A stretch of DNA of 32,702 nucleotides from an uncultured Aeromonadales bacterium (GTDB taxonomy: Bacteria > Pseudomonadota > Gammaproteobacteria > Enterobacterales > Succinivibrionaceae), in assembly GCA_902776275.1 (NCBI GenBank), contig CACYPI010000020.1, forward strand, positions 1 to 32,702, written 5' to 3'. The notes beneath the pieces were generated by a model that had not been told where the DNA came from, did no database searches, and worked only from the letters and a program-made list of their open reading frames with translations. The translations under genes and the position numbers were made by a program. Below, in pieces: positions 16,987-24,964 of this stretch. Within the stretch, counting starts at the first letter, position 1. Every line of letters starts with the position of its first letter.

Positions 16987-18447
16987 CTACTCCGATAGCG
17001 CTTCAAGCGCAAGTCCCAGGGCCTTGAGCACCATGGCCGCGTCCTTCGCAGACGCCTGCTCCATGGGGCTGTGCGGGCTCTTGATGGTCGAGCCAATCGA
17101 TGCCATCTGCAGCTTGGGGCAGATGGAGTGGAAGCGCGCGCACTCAAGCCCCGCGTGGATCACGGCGTTTACAAGCGGGGATCCTGCGACCTTTTGCCAG
17201 GCAGATGACAGGGACTTCACCAGTGGCGAGTCCGCAGGCGAGAGCCAGCAGTCGTGGCGGTTCTTGAACTCGTAATCCGCGCCCGCGAGGCTTGCGCAGG
17301 AGGCGATGGACGACATCGCGCCCTCAAGGCCCGCATCGGTGAGCGAGCGTGGCATGAGCAGCAGCGAGGCCTCATCAGCGCCAAGCTTCACGCAGCCCAG
17401 GTTGCAGGAGGTCTCGACCAGAGTTCTCGCCTCATCGTGGAAGCGCATGGCGTTTGAGGGCAGCGCGTTTATGAGATCGAGGAGCACGGCGGTGCACTCG
17501 GAGGAGAGCGCATTGCCAGAAGATTCTTCCTCGGAGATCCCGACCTTGATGGCAGGATCGGCATCCTGGTACTCAGAGGCGATGCGCTGTGCCGCATCGC
17601 CCAGGGCGGACTTGAAGTTCTCGATGCTTTCGGAGGGCACGTTGACCGTGGCAGTGCAGGATGAGGGAATGGAGTTGCGCGCCCTTCCGCCTTCAAGATC
17701 CACGATGAAGAACTCGTGGTCGGCATAAACGGAGAGCAGTGCCTGCGCCGCGGCCTTGATGGCGTTGGCGCGTCCGAGCGCGATGTCAGAGCCGCTGTGC
17801 CCGCCGAGGAAGCCGGTGAACGAGAGCCTGAGCGTCAGGCAGCCCGGGGTTGCGACATGCTCGAGCGGAAGGGCAAGGTTGGCATCGCAGGATCCGGCGC
17901 AGCCTGTGAAGACATAGCCCGAATCCTCGGAGTCGAGGTTTATGAGGCAGGAGGCATCCTTGAGATCGTCTTTGGTGATCGCAAGCGCCCCCTTCATCGT
18001 GGTCTCCTCCTCGACCGTGAAGATCGCGGTGACGGGGCCGTGGCGCAGCTCCTTGTCATCGAGGATCGCGAGGATGGTGCAGACGCCAAGCCCGTCGTCG
18101 GCGCCCAGCGAGGTGCCGCGGGCCTTGAGCCATCCGTCCTCGGCATAGGCCTCGATCCCGTTCTTGAGGAAGTCGTGGGACACGCCGGATGCTGCGGCAG
18201 GCACCATGTCCATGTGGGCTTGCAGGATCACCCCGGGCGCGCCCTCGCGCCCGCGTGAGGCTGGAGCCTTTACTATCACGTTGCCCGCGCCGTCGCGGCG
18301 GCAGGGCAGGGAGCGCTCCTTGGCAAAATCCATGATCCACGCCGCGGCGGCGCCTTCATGGCCCGAGATCCTCGGGATCGACACGAGCTTGGCAAAGCGC
18401 CCGAAGAGGGCCTTGGGCTCCAGGGAGGAGATCGACTCTTGCGCCAT
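16987..18447 (-). CDS. pepD: Aminoacyl-histidine dipeptidase (peptidase D)
   Basis: Zinc dipeptidase of family M20 that cleaves Xaa-His and other dipeptides in the cytoplasm. The 486-residue protein (E. coli 485) keeps the metal and catalytic residues: H78 and D80 in QAHMDM, D117 in SLGADDG, E146/E147 in TVEEET, D172 in INLDSED and H459 in IKSPHSPMEQ. A lid/dimer domain (about 205-385) includes GFLGGHSGSDI and ARNSIPS. GAGGG sits eight bases before ATG 18447 and overlaps the end of the small ORF 18457-18630. The MalZ-like gene follows after three bases, so pepD is the middle of a three-gene operon. Confidence 0.96.
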   Translation of the reverse strand: MAQESISSLEPKALFGRFAKLVSIPRISGHEGAAAAWIMDFAKERSLPCRRDGAGNVIVKAPASRGREGAPGVILQAHMDMVPAAASGVSHDFLKNGIEAYAEDGWLKARGTSLGADDGLGVCTILAILDDKELRHGPVTAIFTVEEETTMKGALAITKDDLKDASCLINLDSEDSGYVFTGCAGSCDANLALPLEHVATPGCLTLRLSFTGFLGGHSGSDIALGRANAIKAAAQALLSVYADHEFFIVDLEGGRARNSIPSSCTATVNVPSESIENFKSALGDAAQRIASEYQDADPAIKVGISEEESSGNALSSECTAVLLDLINALPSNAMRFHDEARTLVETSCNLGCVKLGADEASLLLMPRSLTDAGLEGAMSSIASCASLAGADYEFKNRHDCWLSPADSPLVKSLSSAWQKVAGSPLVNAVIHAGLECARFHSICPKLQMASIGSTIKSPHSPMEQASAKDAAMVLKALGLALEALSE

Positions 18448-18456
18448 GGCTTGCCC

Positions 18457-18630
18457 TCAGGCGCGGGCCTTGGCAGCTGCCGTAGTTGCGGCGGCTGCCT
18501 GGGTGATGTAGATGAGGCGCAGCATGTCGCGCTCGTCGTCGCCCAGCTGGAGCAGGTGGATCACTGCGTTCTTGGGCTGTTTCCTTTTGGCAGTCGCCTT
18601 GATGCGGCTGCGGTTGTCATTTATTGACAT
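18457..18630 (-). CDS. 57-residue protein of unknown function
   Basis: A complete small gene on the minus strand: ATG 18630 to TGA 18457. AGGTG lies six bases before the start, and pepD begins nine bases after the stop, its ribosome site overlapping this gene's end. The protein has a basic N-terminal third (MSINDNRSRIKATAKRKQPK), a predicted helical middle (HLLQLGDDERDMLRLIYI) and an alanine-rich C-terminus (TQAAAATTAAAKARA). There is no signal peptide or membrane span. No family is recognised; it could be a small regulator or a partner of PepD or the MalZ-like protein, but nothing shows which. Confidence 0.6.
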   Translation of the reverse strand: MSINDNRSRIKATAKRKQPKNAVIHLLQLGDDERDMLRLIYITQAAAATTAAAKARA

Positions 18631-18652
18631 CTTTGCACCTGGCCTCTCAGTC

Positions 18653-18679
18653 CCTTTGGCGGCACTATGCCGCCAAAGG
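18653..18679 (-). promoter_or_regulatory. Perfect hairpin in leader of the small ORF-pepD operon
   Basis: CCTTTGGCGGCA (18653-18664) and TGCCGCCAAAGG (18668-18679) pair over 12 bp with a three-base loop. It stands about 23 bases before the small ORF and just upstream of its ribosome site, in the spacer divergent from bioF. No gene ends here on either strand, so a leader attenuator, mRNA-stabilising stem or operator is more likely than a plain terminator. Confidence 0.5.
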
Positions 18680-18865
18680 CTGCTTCTTTGACAAAGCCGT
18701 ATTTTACAGTCTTTGCGCGGACATATAGGCGCGCTCGGGGATTTTTGCGTGGCGTTGCGGGGCGCGCGGAGATGGCAAGGTGATCATGATTGCAAAAGCG
18801 CCTAAGATCGTTCCATTGCCGCAAGGCGGCAGGAATATTGCGGTGGCAAGAATTAGGAGGGCTTC

Positions 18866-20044
18866 ATGTCATTTGACGGCTTCATGGAGGATGCGCTTTC
18901 AAAAATAGAGGAGCGCGGGCTCATGAGGAGGATCGCTCCCTTAAGCCAGCAAGGCGGCAGGGCCTCGGTGGATGGACAGGATCTTGTGAACCTGGCGTCA
19001 AACGACTACCTGGGGCTTGGCCAGGATGACGCGCTGCGCGACGAGTTCATGCAAATCCTCTTGAAGACGCCCGAGTATTTCTCATCCTCCGGATCCCCGC
19101 TGCTCACCGGGGCGCATGAGAGCTGGGGCGAAGCCGTCGAGGCCATGGAGGATCTCTATCCTGGCTATTGCGCGCTGCCCTTTAACTCAGGCTATGAGGC
19201 CAACAGCGGCGTGATCCGCGCCCTGGCGTCGATCCCCGGCACCCTGGTAGTTGCCGACAAGCTCTCGCACGCCTCGATTATCGACGGCATGACCGCAGGC
19301 GGCAAGTTCAGGATCATGCGCTTTGCCCACAATGACGCACAGAGCCTTGAGCGCATCATCAAAGGCCATGGCGCTGATTATGACCAAATCCTCGTGGTGA
19401 CCGAGTCGGTGTTCAGCATGGACGGCGATGTGGCGCCCCTCAAGGAGATAGCCGAGATCAAGAAATCCAATCCCAAGATCTCGGTCTATGTGGACGAGGC
19501 CCATGCCTTCACCGTGTTCGGGCCAGAGGGGCGCGGCATGCTCTCTGAGATGGGCCTTGGCGGCATGGCCGACTTCGTGCTCTGCACCTGCGGCAAGGGG
19601 CTGGGGTCTGAAGGCGCCTTCCTCTTGTGCTCCAAGGCCGCCCGCGACTATTTCATCAACACCGCAAGGCCGCTCATCTTTTCAACGGCGATCTCGCCTG
19701 AAAGCCTTGCCCACGCAGCCTTCATGATAGGGAAGGCGCGCGCGGCCGACGGCCGCCGCGCCCGCCTTGCCAGGATCACATCTGAAGTTCATGCAACGCT
19801 CAGGGAGTGCGGCCTGCAGGATCTCTCGTCGACCCAGATCGTGCCCTACATCGTGGGGGAGAACGAGAAGGCCATCGAGGCAGCGGAGATCTTCCGGGAA
19901 AACGGCTTCCTCGCCATGCCGGTGAGGCACCCCACCGTGCCCAAGGGCACGGCCAGGCTGCGCCTGTCCTTGAGCGCATCGCTGACAGACGATGACGTGG
20001 AAAGGCTCTGCTCGCTCATCCGCAGGATCTCAGGGAGGGCTTGA
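18866..20044 (+). CDS. bioF: 8-amino-7-oxononanoate synthase
   Basis: PLP enzyme that condenses pimeloyl-ACP with alanine, the first ring-building step of biotin synthesis. The 392-residue protein is an alpha-oxoamine synthase: LASNDYLGLG near the N-terminus, FNSGYEAN, DKLSHASIIDG, ESVFSMDGD, DEAHAF (D210, H213) and the PLP lysine K244 in CTCGKGLGSEGA. The family also holds 2-amino-3-ketobutyrate ligase; coupling to bioG and bioC decides for BioF. AGGAGG at 18855-18860 is a strong ribosome site. Its TGA shares a base with the bioG ATG. No BirA-type operator was recognised upstream. Confidence 0.94.
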   Translation: MSFDGFMEDALSKIEERGLMRRIAPLSQQGGRASVDGQDLVNLASNDYLGLGQDDALRDEFMQILLKTPEYFSSSGSPLLTGAHESWGEAVEAMEDLYPGYCALPFNSGYEANSGVIRALASIPGTLVVADKLSHASIIDGMTAGGKFRIMRFAHNDAQSLERIIKGHGADYDQILVVTESVFSMDGDVAPLKEIAEIKKSNPKISVYVDEAHAFTVFGPEGRGMLSEMGLGGMADFVLCTCGKGLGSEGAFLLCSKAARDYFINTARPLIFSTAISPESLAHAAFMIGKARAADGRRARLARITSEVHATLRECGLQDLSSTQIVPYIVGENEKAIEAAEIFRENGFLAMPVRHPTVPKGTARLRLSLSASLTDDDVERLCSLIRRISGRA

Positions 20045-20697
20045 TGAGAACCTGCTTTCTAAAACGCGGGGGCACTAACCTCGTGGTGTTCTTTGAAGGC
20101 TACGGCCAGGACGAAAGGCCTTTTGCCAAGATGGCGGAGATCATGCCCAAGTCCTCAGCGCTATTGTGCTGCTATGACTATGCAGAGAAAGGGGATCTTC
20201 CAGATCTGAGCTCGTATGAAAAGACAAGGCTCATCGCCTGGTCGATGGGCGTGGCGCTGGCGCCGCATTACGCCAAGGGCCTTGCTGGAATTGTTGAGAG
20301 GATCGCCGTGAACGGCACCGTGGAGGGCATCGATCCAAAGTACGGGATAGATCCTGCGCTTTGGGACAAGACTGCCGCCTCGCTTGACGAGCGTGCCGCG
20401 GCCTCGTTCCGCCTTGCGATGTGCGGCAAGCAATACAGAAACTACATGCGCTCTGGAATTTCGCGCAGCGCGGGGAGCATGAGGGCAGAACTCCTCTGGA
20501 TCAGAAATTTCCTAAAAGAAAATCCTCCTTCACAAGGGCGCTTTTATGACTGCGCCTATGTCTCAGGCGCCGACCTCATCTTTCCGCCCAAGGCGCAGCG
20601 CCTGAGCTTTAACCAGAGGCATGTGGAGATCCGCGAGGTTGAAGGCGCCCACTATCAGCCTGATCTTTTTGCAAAGCTCATCGCGGAGCCGTTCTGA
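20044..20697 (+). CDS. bioG: Pimeloyl-ACP methyl ester esterase, BioG type
   Basis: Alpha/beta hydrolase that removes the methyl group from pimeloyl-ACP methyl ester and so ends chain elongation in biotin precursor synthesis. The 217-residue protein resembles Haemophilus BioG: FFEGYGQD near the N-terminus, CYDYAEKGDL, the nucleophile elbow AWSMG (S67), AVNGT, SGADLIFPP (D177) and EGAHYQP (H203). ATG 20044 overlaps the bioF stop by one base and its own TGA overlaps the bioC start by one base, so all three genes are translationally coupled. BioG replaces the BioH of E. coli. Confidence 0.92.
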   Translation: MRTCFLKRGGTNLVVFFEGYGQDERPFAKMAEIMPKSSALLCCYDYAEKGDLPDLSSYEKTRLIAWSMGVALAPHYAKGLAGIVERIAVNGTVEGIDPKYGIDPALWDKTAASLDERAAASFRLAMCGKQYRNYMRSGISRSAGSMRAELLWIRNFLKENPPSQGRFYDCAYVSGADLIFPPKAQRLSFNQRHVEIREVEGAHYQPDLFAKLIAEPF

Positions 20698-21458
20698 TGC
20701 GGGATCCAAAGAGCATGCGCGCAAGGCGCTTTTCCCGCGCCGCCGCGACCTACGATCAGGGCGCGGCGGTGCAGGCCGAGGCTGCGCGCATGCTCTTTGA
20801 AATGTTCAAGGAGCGCTTGAACGGCAATTGCTCAGGCCTGAGGATCCTCGAGGCAGGATGCGGCACCGGCACCCTCTCCAAGATGCTCCTTGAGCTTGCC
20901 CCGGCGCGCCTTGAGCTTTTTGACCTCAGCGAGGGCATGCTTGAGCGGTGCCGCGAGAGGCTTGGCGGGGATCCTGCCATCCATCTTGCTGTTGCCGACT
21001 GCGAGCGCGATCCGCTTCCAGGCGGATTCGATCTCGTGGCATCCAGCAGCGCCATGCAGTGGTTTGAGGATTTCCAGCGCGGCTTCATCAACTTGAGAGC
21101 AGCGCTGAAGCCTAATGGCTTAATTGGGATCTTCGTGTTCACCGAGGGGACGTTCGAGGAGATCAGGGAAGTCTCGGGAGACGGCATAAGCTATCGCACG
21201 GCCGCAGAGGTCGAGGAGATTGCAAGGAGGGCGCTTGCTGATGTGCAAGTGCGCAAGCTTGAGCGCACCACGCATTACAAGGATCCGCTTTCAATGCTCA
21301 AGAATCTGCGGGGCTGTGGAGTCAGCGGCACCGGCGGCAGGGCCTGGACCCGCGGCAGGCTCAAAGCCTTCAGCGAGGAATACGCCCGCAGGTTTTCAGA
21401 CGAGGATGGTGTGCGCCTGAGCTGGCGCGGGATCTTTGCTGCGGGCAGGGCGCCGTAA
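20697..21458 (+). CDS. bioC: Malonyl-ACP O-methyltransferase
   Basis: SAM-dependent enzyme that methylates malonyl-ACP and so primes it for the fatty acid elongation cycle in biotin synthesis. The 253-residue protein begins RRFSRAAATYDQGAAVQ, typical of BioC, followed by SAM motif I LEAGCGTGTLSK (51-62), the acidic FDLSEGML, ADCERDPLP and ASSSAMQWFED. ATG 20697 overlaps the bioG TGA by one base. bioA, bioB and bioD are not in the window. A hairpin at 21527-21555 ends the operon against the converging usp gene. Confidence 0.93.
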   Translation: MRDPKSMRARRFSRAAATYDQGAAVQAEAARMLFEMFKERLNGNCSGLRILEAGCGTGTLSKMLLELAPARLELFDLSEGMLERCRERLGGDPAIHLAVADCERDPLPGGFDLVASSSAMQWFEDFQRGFINLRAALKPNGLIGIFVFTEGTFEEIREVSGDGISYRTAAEVEEIARRALADVQVRKLERTTHYKDPLSMLKNLRGCGVSGTGGRAWTRGRLKAFSEEYARRFSDEDGVRLSWRGIFAAGRAP

Positions 21459-21526
21459 GCAGACGGGCAGGGCGCTGTGGAAACCACCGCGCCCTGCGGA
21501 TCAAGGATTGCATGCAGGAGACGGTA

Positions 21527-21555
21527 TTCCCAGGCGGCGCAATGCCGCCTAGGAA
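21527..21555. terminator. Bidirectional terminator, bioC against uspE
   Basis: AGGCGGC (21532-21538) and GCCGCCT (21544-21550) pair around a five-base loop, extended past one mismatch by TTCC (21527-21530) with GGAA (21552-21555). It lies between the converging bioC and usp stops. Only CTCTTG follows, so there is no strong U tract. Confidence 0.6.
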
Positions 21556-21561
21556 CTCTTG

Positions 21562-22530
21562 CTACTCAGCCTTTCCTGAATCCTCTTTCTTGGCATCAGC
21601 GCCGCCATTGCCTTCGCGCGCGGCCATGGCCTTGTCGTTCACCACGATGAGGTCGCCCTTGATGTAGTCCACGACTTGCTCGCAGGTGTTGCCGATGAGT
21701 GCGGCCATCATGCCGCTCCTGCCTGCCGATCCGAGGAACACCACGAAGGCGTTGAGCTCATTGCAGGCGCTGGGGATCACCTCGTCGGGCATGCCTTCCT
21801 TGATGTGGCAGTTCTCCTTTGGGATCCCGTGTAGGCGGGCAAACTCGTAGAGCCTGCGCTCGTGCTCCTTGACTATGCTCTGGGCGTAGATCTCAGGGGA
21901 GTAGTGCGGAACCTCGAGCATCACCGCCGGCAGCACCACCGGAGCGGAGTTCACGAGGTGGATGGGGGCGCCGGTGATCTTGGCAAGCTCCTGTGCCTCG
22001 CGCAGCAGCATGACGTTGGCCGCCCTGCGGCCTGAGAAGGAGAAGTCGACTGCGACGACGATGCTGCCGTTCACGGTCCACTCATGCTCCTTGGCGATGA
22101 TCACCGGCACCTTGGCATTGCGCAGGATGTACCAGTCGATCGGCGTGAAGAGAATGGAGTCGAGCACCTTGTGGTGGTTGGCGGCCTTGATGATGAGGTC
22201 GCATCCTGAGTGCTCGGCCTCGGCGAGGATCCCCTCGCCGATGTCGCGGGTGAACGCCGTGCGCGGGGTGATCCTGGCTTTTGAATCGCCCGCGGCATCG
22301 GCGATCGTCTTCTTGAGCTGGTCGAGCGATGTCTTGAGGACGTCCTCGCGCGTGGACTGCTCGCTCATGCGGTTGAGGATGTGGATGTCGTATGAAAAGT
22401 CATAGACAAGCCTGAGCGCGATTATCTCGGCGCGCGGGTTGTACTTGGCAAGCTCAAGGGCGCGCTTTAGCGCCACCTGCTGATCGCGCCTGGGCTCAAT
22501 CACTGCCAGGATCTTGTTGTACTGTCTCAT
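21562..22530 (-). CDS. uspE: Tandem universal stress protein, UspE-like
   Basis: The 322-residue protein holds two Usp domains in tandem, as in E. coli UspE (316). Domain 1 (about 1-150) begins NKILAVIEPRRDQQVALKRA. Domain 2 (about 155-300) begins GSIVVAVDFSFSGRRA and ends with a GSAGRSGMMAALIGNT stretch that resembles the ATP-type G-2x-G-9x-G motif. The last 20 residues are charged and low complexity. UspE proteins are cytoplasmic and linked to stress survival, motility and aggregation. AAGGAG gives a good ribosome site before ATG 22530. The promoter region contains the palindrome at 22563-22587. Confidence 0.88.
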   Translation of the reverse strand: MRQYNKILAVIEPRRDQQVALKRALELAKYNPRAEIIALRLVYDFSYDIHILNRMSEQSTREDVLKTSLDQLKKTIADAAGDSKARITPRTAFTRDIGEGILAEAEHSGCDLIIKAANHHKVLDSILFTPIDWYILRNAKVPVIIAKEHEWTVNGSIVVAVDFSFSGRRAANVMLLREAQELAKITGAPIHLVNSAPVVLPAVMLEVPHYSPEIYAQSIVKEHERRLYEFARLHGIPKENCHIKEGMPDEVIPSACNELNAFVVFLGSAGRSGMMAALIGNTCEQVVDYIKGDLIVVNDKAMAAREGNGGADAKKEDSGKAE

Positions 22531-22562
22531 ATGATGCTCCTTAGCATGAAGCGGACAAAACC

Positions 22563-22587
22563 TTTTCTTGAAGTATATTCAAGAAAA
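22563..22587. promoter_or_regulatory. Palindrome in the uspE promoter region
   Basis: TTTTCTTGAA and TTCAAGAAAA form a 10-bp inverted repeat around GTATA, 33 bases before the uspE start. Read on the minus strand, its centre contains TATACT, a fair -10 element. A repressor bound here would cover the promoter. It could instead end the murJ transcript, but the better murJ terminator is at 22620-22634. Confidence 0.45.
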
Positions 22588-22619
22588 ACAGCAGATTTTT
22601 TGCGCTAGTGAGCAAAATT

Positions 22620-22634
22620 GCGCAATGTTTGCGC
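22620..22634 (-). terminator. Candidate murJ terminator
   Basis: On the minus strand GCGCAA and TTGCGC pair around ACA and are followed by AATTTTGC, 20 bases after the murJ stop. The stem is short but the following T run is better than at most terminators in this window. Confidence 0.45.
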
Positions 22635-22653
22635 CAAGGGCTGCACGCCCTGC

Positions 22654-24210
22654 TCAAGCAGGCCTGATCTGGGACGGCCTGATCCCAAGTGCAATTGATA
22701 TTGCGCCGTAAGCTGCGCCGCCTGCGGCGATGAACAGCGCAAGATAGCCTATCGACTCCAAGGTTCCCATCGCAAACCATCCTTCAGGGGCTGGGGAGAG
22801 ATAGCGGAGCAAGACGGCCATCGCCGTGCCGGCAATGGCGATCCTCAGGATGAAGGCAAGCGTTTCACCTGACGGGGTGTAGATACGGCGGCGGTGGAGC
22901 AGCACCAAGAGCAGCGCGGCGTTCACATAGGCGGCAAGCGCGGTTGAAAGCGCAAGGCCAACATAGCCCAGGGGCTTTATCAAAATGAGGTTGAAGACGA
23001 TGTTCGAGGCGATGGAGGCAAGAGAGCAGCGCACCGGAGTTTTGGTGTCCTGGCGCGCGGCAAAGCCTTGCACCAGCACCCTTACGAGCATGATCGCGCA
23101 AAGCCCGCTCACCGAGGCGAGGAGCGAGGATGATGAGAGCAGCACGTTCTCTCCGGTGAACGCCCCTCTCATGAAGATCACCCTGAGCATGGGCTCGCGC
23201 AAGGCGATGATCCCGCACATCGATGGGATCCCCAAGAGCAGCACCAGCCTCACCCCCCAGTCGAGCGTCCTGGTGTAGCGCTCGGGATCAGCTGCCGCAT
23301 GGGCCTTGGAGAGCGCAGGCAGGATCACCGTCGAAACCGCCACGGCAAAGATCCCGATCGGAAACTCGAGGAGCCGGTCCGAGTAGTAGAGGTAGGAGAT
23401 CGCGCCGGTTGCGAGGAACGAGGCGAGCACGGTGCTGACGAAGAGGTTCAACTGCGAGGCGCTCACCCCGATCACCGCAGGGATCATGAGGCGGCGGATC
23501 TTGGAAACGCCCGGATGGTTCCACGAAAAGGCCGGGCGCGCGAGCATGCCGATCTTGTAGACGAAGGGAAGCTCGAACAGCAGCTGCAGCACGCCTCCTG
23601 CCACCATGCCCCAGGCGAGCACGCGGTTTGGATCGGAGCTTCCCCTCCCGAAGATCAGCACCGCCGCGATGAGCGTGATGTTGAGGATGCAGGGGGTCAT
23701 GGCCGGGATCCCGAACTTGCCGAACACATTGAGCACCGACGAGCACAGCGCGGTCATGGTTATGAAGAAGAGGTAGGGGAAGGTGATGCGCAGAAGCTCG
23801 GAGGCCTCGACGTACTTCTGCCCGTCAGGCGAGCCATTGAGGCTCGCCTGGAACCAGCCCCACCCGAAGATCGCTGTCAGCACGGGCGAGAGCAGCATGC
23901 CGAGCACCGTGACTGCGAGCACCGCCCCGCCCAGGGTTCCGGCGCTCCTTGACACGAGGTCCCGGAGGTCCTCTTCGCTGCCATTCTGCTTCTCCTCCGA
24001 CATCACCGGCACGAATGACTGGGCGAATGCCCCTTCAGCGAAGAGCCTGCGGAAGAAATTGGGGATGCGGTTTGCAAAGAAGAACACGTCGGCCGACATC
24101 CCGGCGCCGAGCACCGATGCGATCACTATGTCGCGGGCCATGCCGAGGATCCTCGATGCCAGAGTGGCGGCCGACGTGACGGCCCCCGAGCGCAGCAGTC
24201 CTGATGCCAT
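22654..24210 (-). CDS. murJ: Lipid II flippase
   Basis: Inner-membrane protein of the MOP exporter superfamily that moves lipid II to the periplasmic face for peptidoglycan synthesis. The 518-residue protein (E. coli 511) has the family start LLRSGAVTSAATLASRILGMARD, the RIPNFFRRLFAEGAFAQSFVPV loop (split at 24030-24080), FPYLFFI, LEFPIGIFAVAVSTVILP and PVRCSLASIASNIVFN, with about 14 hydrophobic segments. ATG 24210 follows GGAGG by six bases; a TTG four codons earlier overlaps that ribosome site and is rejected. A minus-strand TGGTATCAT (24239-24247) could be an extended -10. The usual neighbours rpsT and ribF are not present. Confidence 0.96.
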   Translation of the reverse strand: MASGLLRSGAVTSAATLASRILGMARDIVIASVLGAGMSADVFFFANRIPNFFRRLFAEGAFAQSFVPVMSEEKQNGSEEDLRDLVSRSAGTLGGAVLAVTVLGMLLSPVLTAIFGWGWFQASLNGSPDGQKYVEASELLRITFPYLFFITMTALCSSVLNVFGKFGIPAMTPCILNITLIAAVLIFGRGSSDPNRVLAWGMVAGGVLQLLFELPFVYKIGMLARPAFSWNHPGVSKIRRLMIPAVIGVSASQLNLFVSTVLASFLATGAISYLYYSDRLLEFPIGIFAVAVSTVILPALSKAHAAADPERYTRTLDWGVRLVLLLGIPSMCGIIALREPMLRVIFMRGAFTGENVLLSSSSLLASVSGLCAIMLVRVLVQGFAARQDTKTPVRCSLASIASNIVFNLILIKPLGYVGLALSTALAAYVNAALLLVLLHRRRIYTPSGETLAFILRIAIAGTAMAVLLRYLSPAPEGWFAMGTLESIGYLALFIAAGGAAYGAISIALGIRPSQIRPA

Positions 24211-24277
24211 TGGCGCCTCCAATTCAAAAGATGTGCTGATGATACCAGCATGGCGGCGCGCGGGCCCGCATGGCGGG

Positions 24278-24291
24278 TTTCAGATCTGAAA
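24278..24291. promoter_or_regulatory. 14-bp perfect palindrome upstream of murJ
   Basis: TTTCAGATCTGAAA is fully self-complementary and lies about 70 bases before the murJ start, just upstream of the possible murJ -10. It is a candidate operator. No regulator is known from the sequence. Confidence 0.35.
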
Positions 24292-24333
24292 ACGCAGTCA
24301 AAGGCAAGTTAAATTTTTTTTTAAAACTTGCGT

Positions 24334-24964
24334 CTTGTGGGAAAAGTGGTCGCTTGCTGTGGAAAATGTGGGAAAAGCGCATGGGCAAGCGCTCCAAACC
24401 CTGTTGAAAACTTCAAACAGGCTTGCTTGCTTTTTATAAATGCCTTCAATTTCAATAAAAACGATTAAAACCGTGTTACCTATGGAAAATCAGGTCGAAA
24501 AACGCCGGTTCAGCGCGTTTGTCGCAACTTTACGATCAGCGCCATCAGGCTGGCGTCAGCTCGAAAATAAACTGGCTTTAACAAAAAATATTAAATATCA
24601 TATATATAAATTTAAGCATATGAATAATGATTTTTCGTCCTTGTCCAATTTCAAACATGAAAGTCAACTCCGATAAAATTTAGCCTTCACTCCTTGTTGG
24701 AAAAACGGGGGATCGCGGTGGATGAAAAAATTTTTTAAGGCGCTGCGGAGGCGCCGCATCTGAGGGATTTAGAGGTCGCCCTTTAAATTATTCATTTTAA
24801 GATCAATGTGCATTCGAGCAAGGAGAACGGCATGGCCTTGAGCTTGATCAGGCAGTTTGCACATCTGTTTGGCATGGCCCAGCTTGTGGGAAATTTGACC
24901 TGATTTGGCCATGGCGGTCTGTTTGCTCCACGCTTTTGAGCTTATGAGGGCCTTGTGGGAAAAG
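24334..24964 (+). repeat. Dispersed CTTGTGGGAAAAG motif, four copies
   Basis: Two exact 13-base copies (24334-24346 and 24952-24964), one 11-base copy without the first two bases (TGTGGGAAAAG, 24367-24377) and one truncated at the right (CTTGTGGGAAA, 24883-24893) all lie in the same orientation. A looser version, CCTTGTTGGAAAAAC, lies at about 24692. They fall in two clusters about 500 bases apart. Protein-binding sites are the simplest reading. Confidence 0.6.
24832..24903 (+). CDS. Possible 23-residue small ORF
   Basis: ATG 24832 has AAGGAG six bases upstream, an ideal ribosome site, and opens a 23-codon frame to TGA 24901. The peptide (MALSLIRQFAHLFGMAQLVG and three more residues) is amphipathic with few charges. 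One CTTGTGGGAAA motif lies inside the frame. It has no recognised homologue. It may be a leader peptide, a small toxin-like peptide or chance. Confidence 0.3.
   Translation: MALSLIRQFAHLFGMAQLVGNLT

Noticed and set aside
24440..24676. 78-codon ORF in the murJ spacer
   Set aside because: No ribosome site precedes either possible start, composition matches the surrounding AT-rich non-coding DNA, and the translation has no domain-like character.
24334..24964. Replication origin
   Set aside because: Only one relaxed DnaA-like box (TGTGGAAAA) is present; the repeated word TGTGGGAAAA has an extra G and does not fit TTWTNCACA. No dnaA, dnaN or gidA is nearby.
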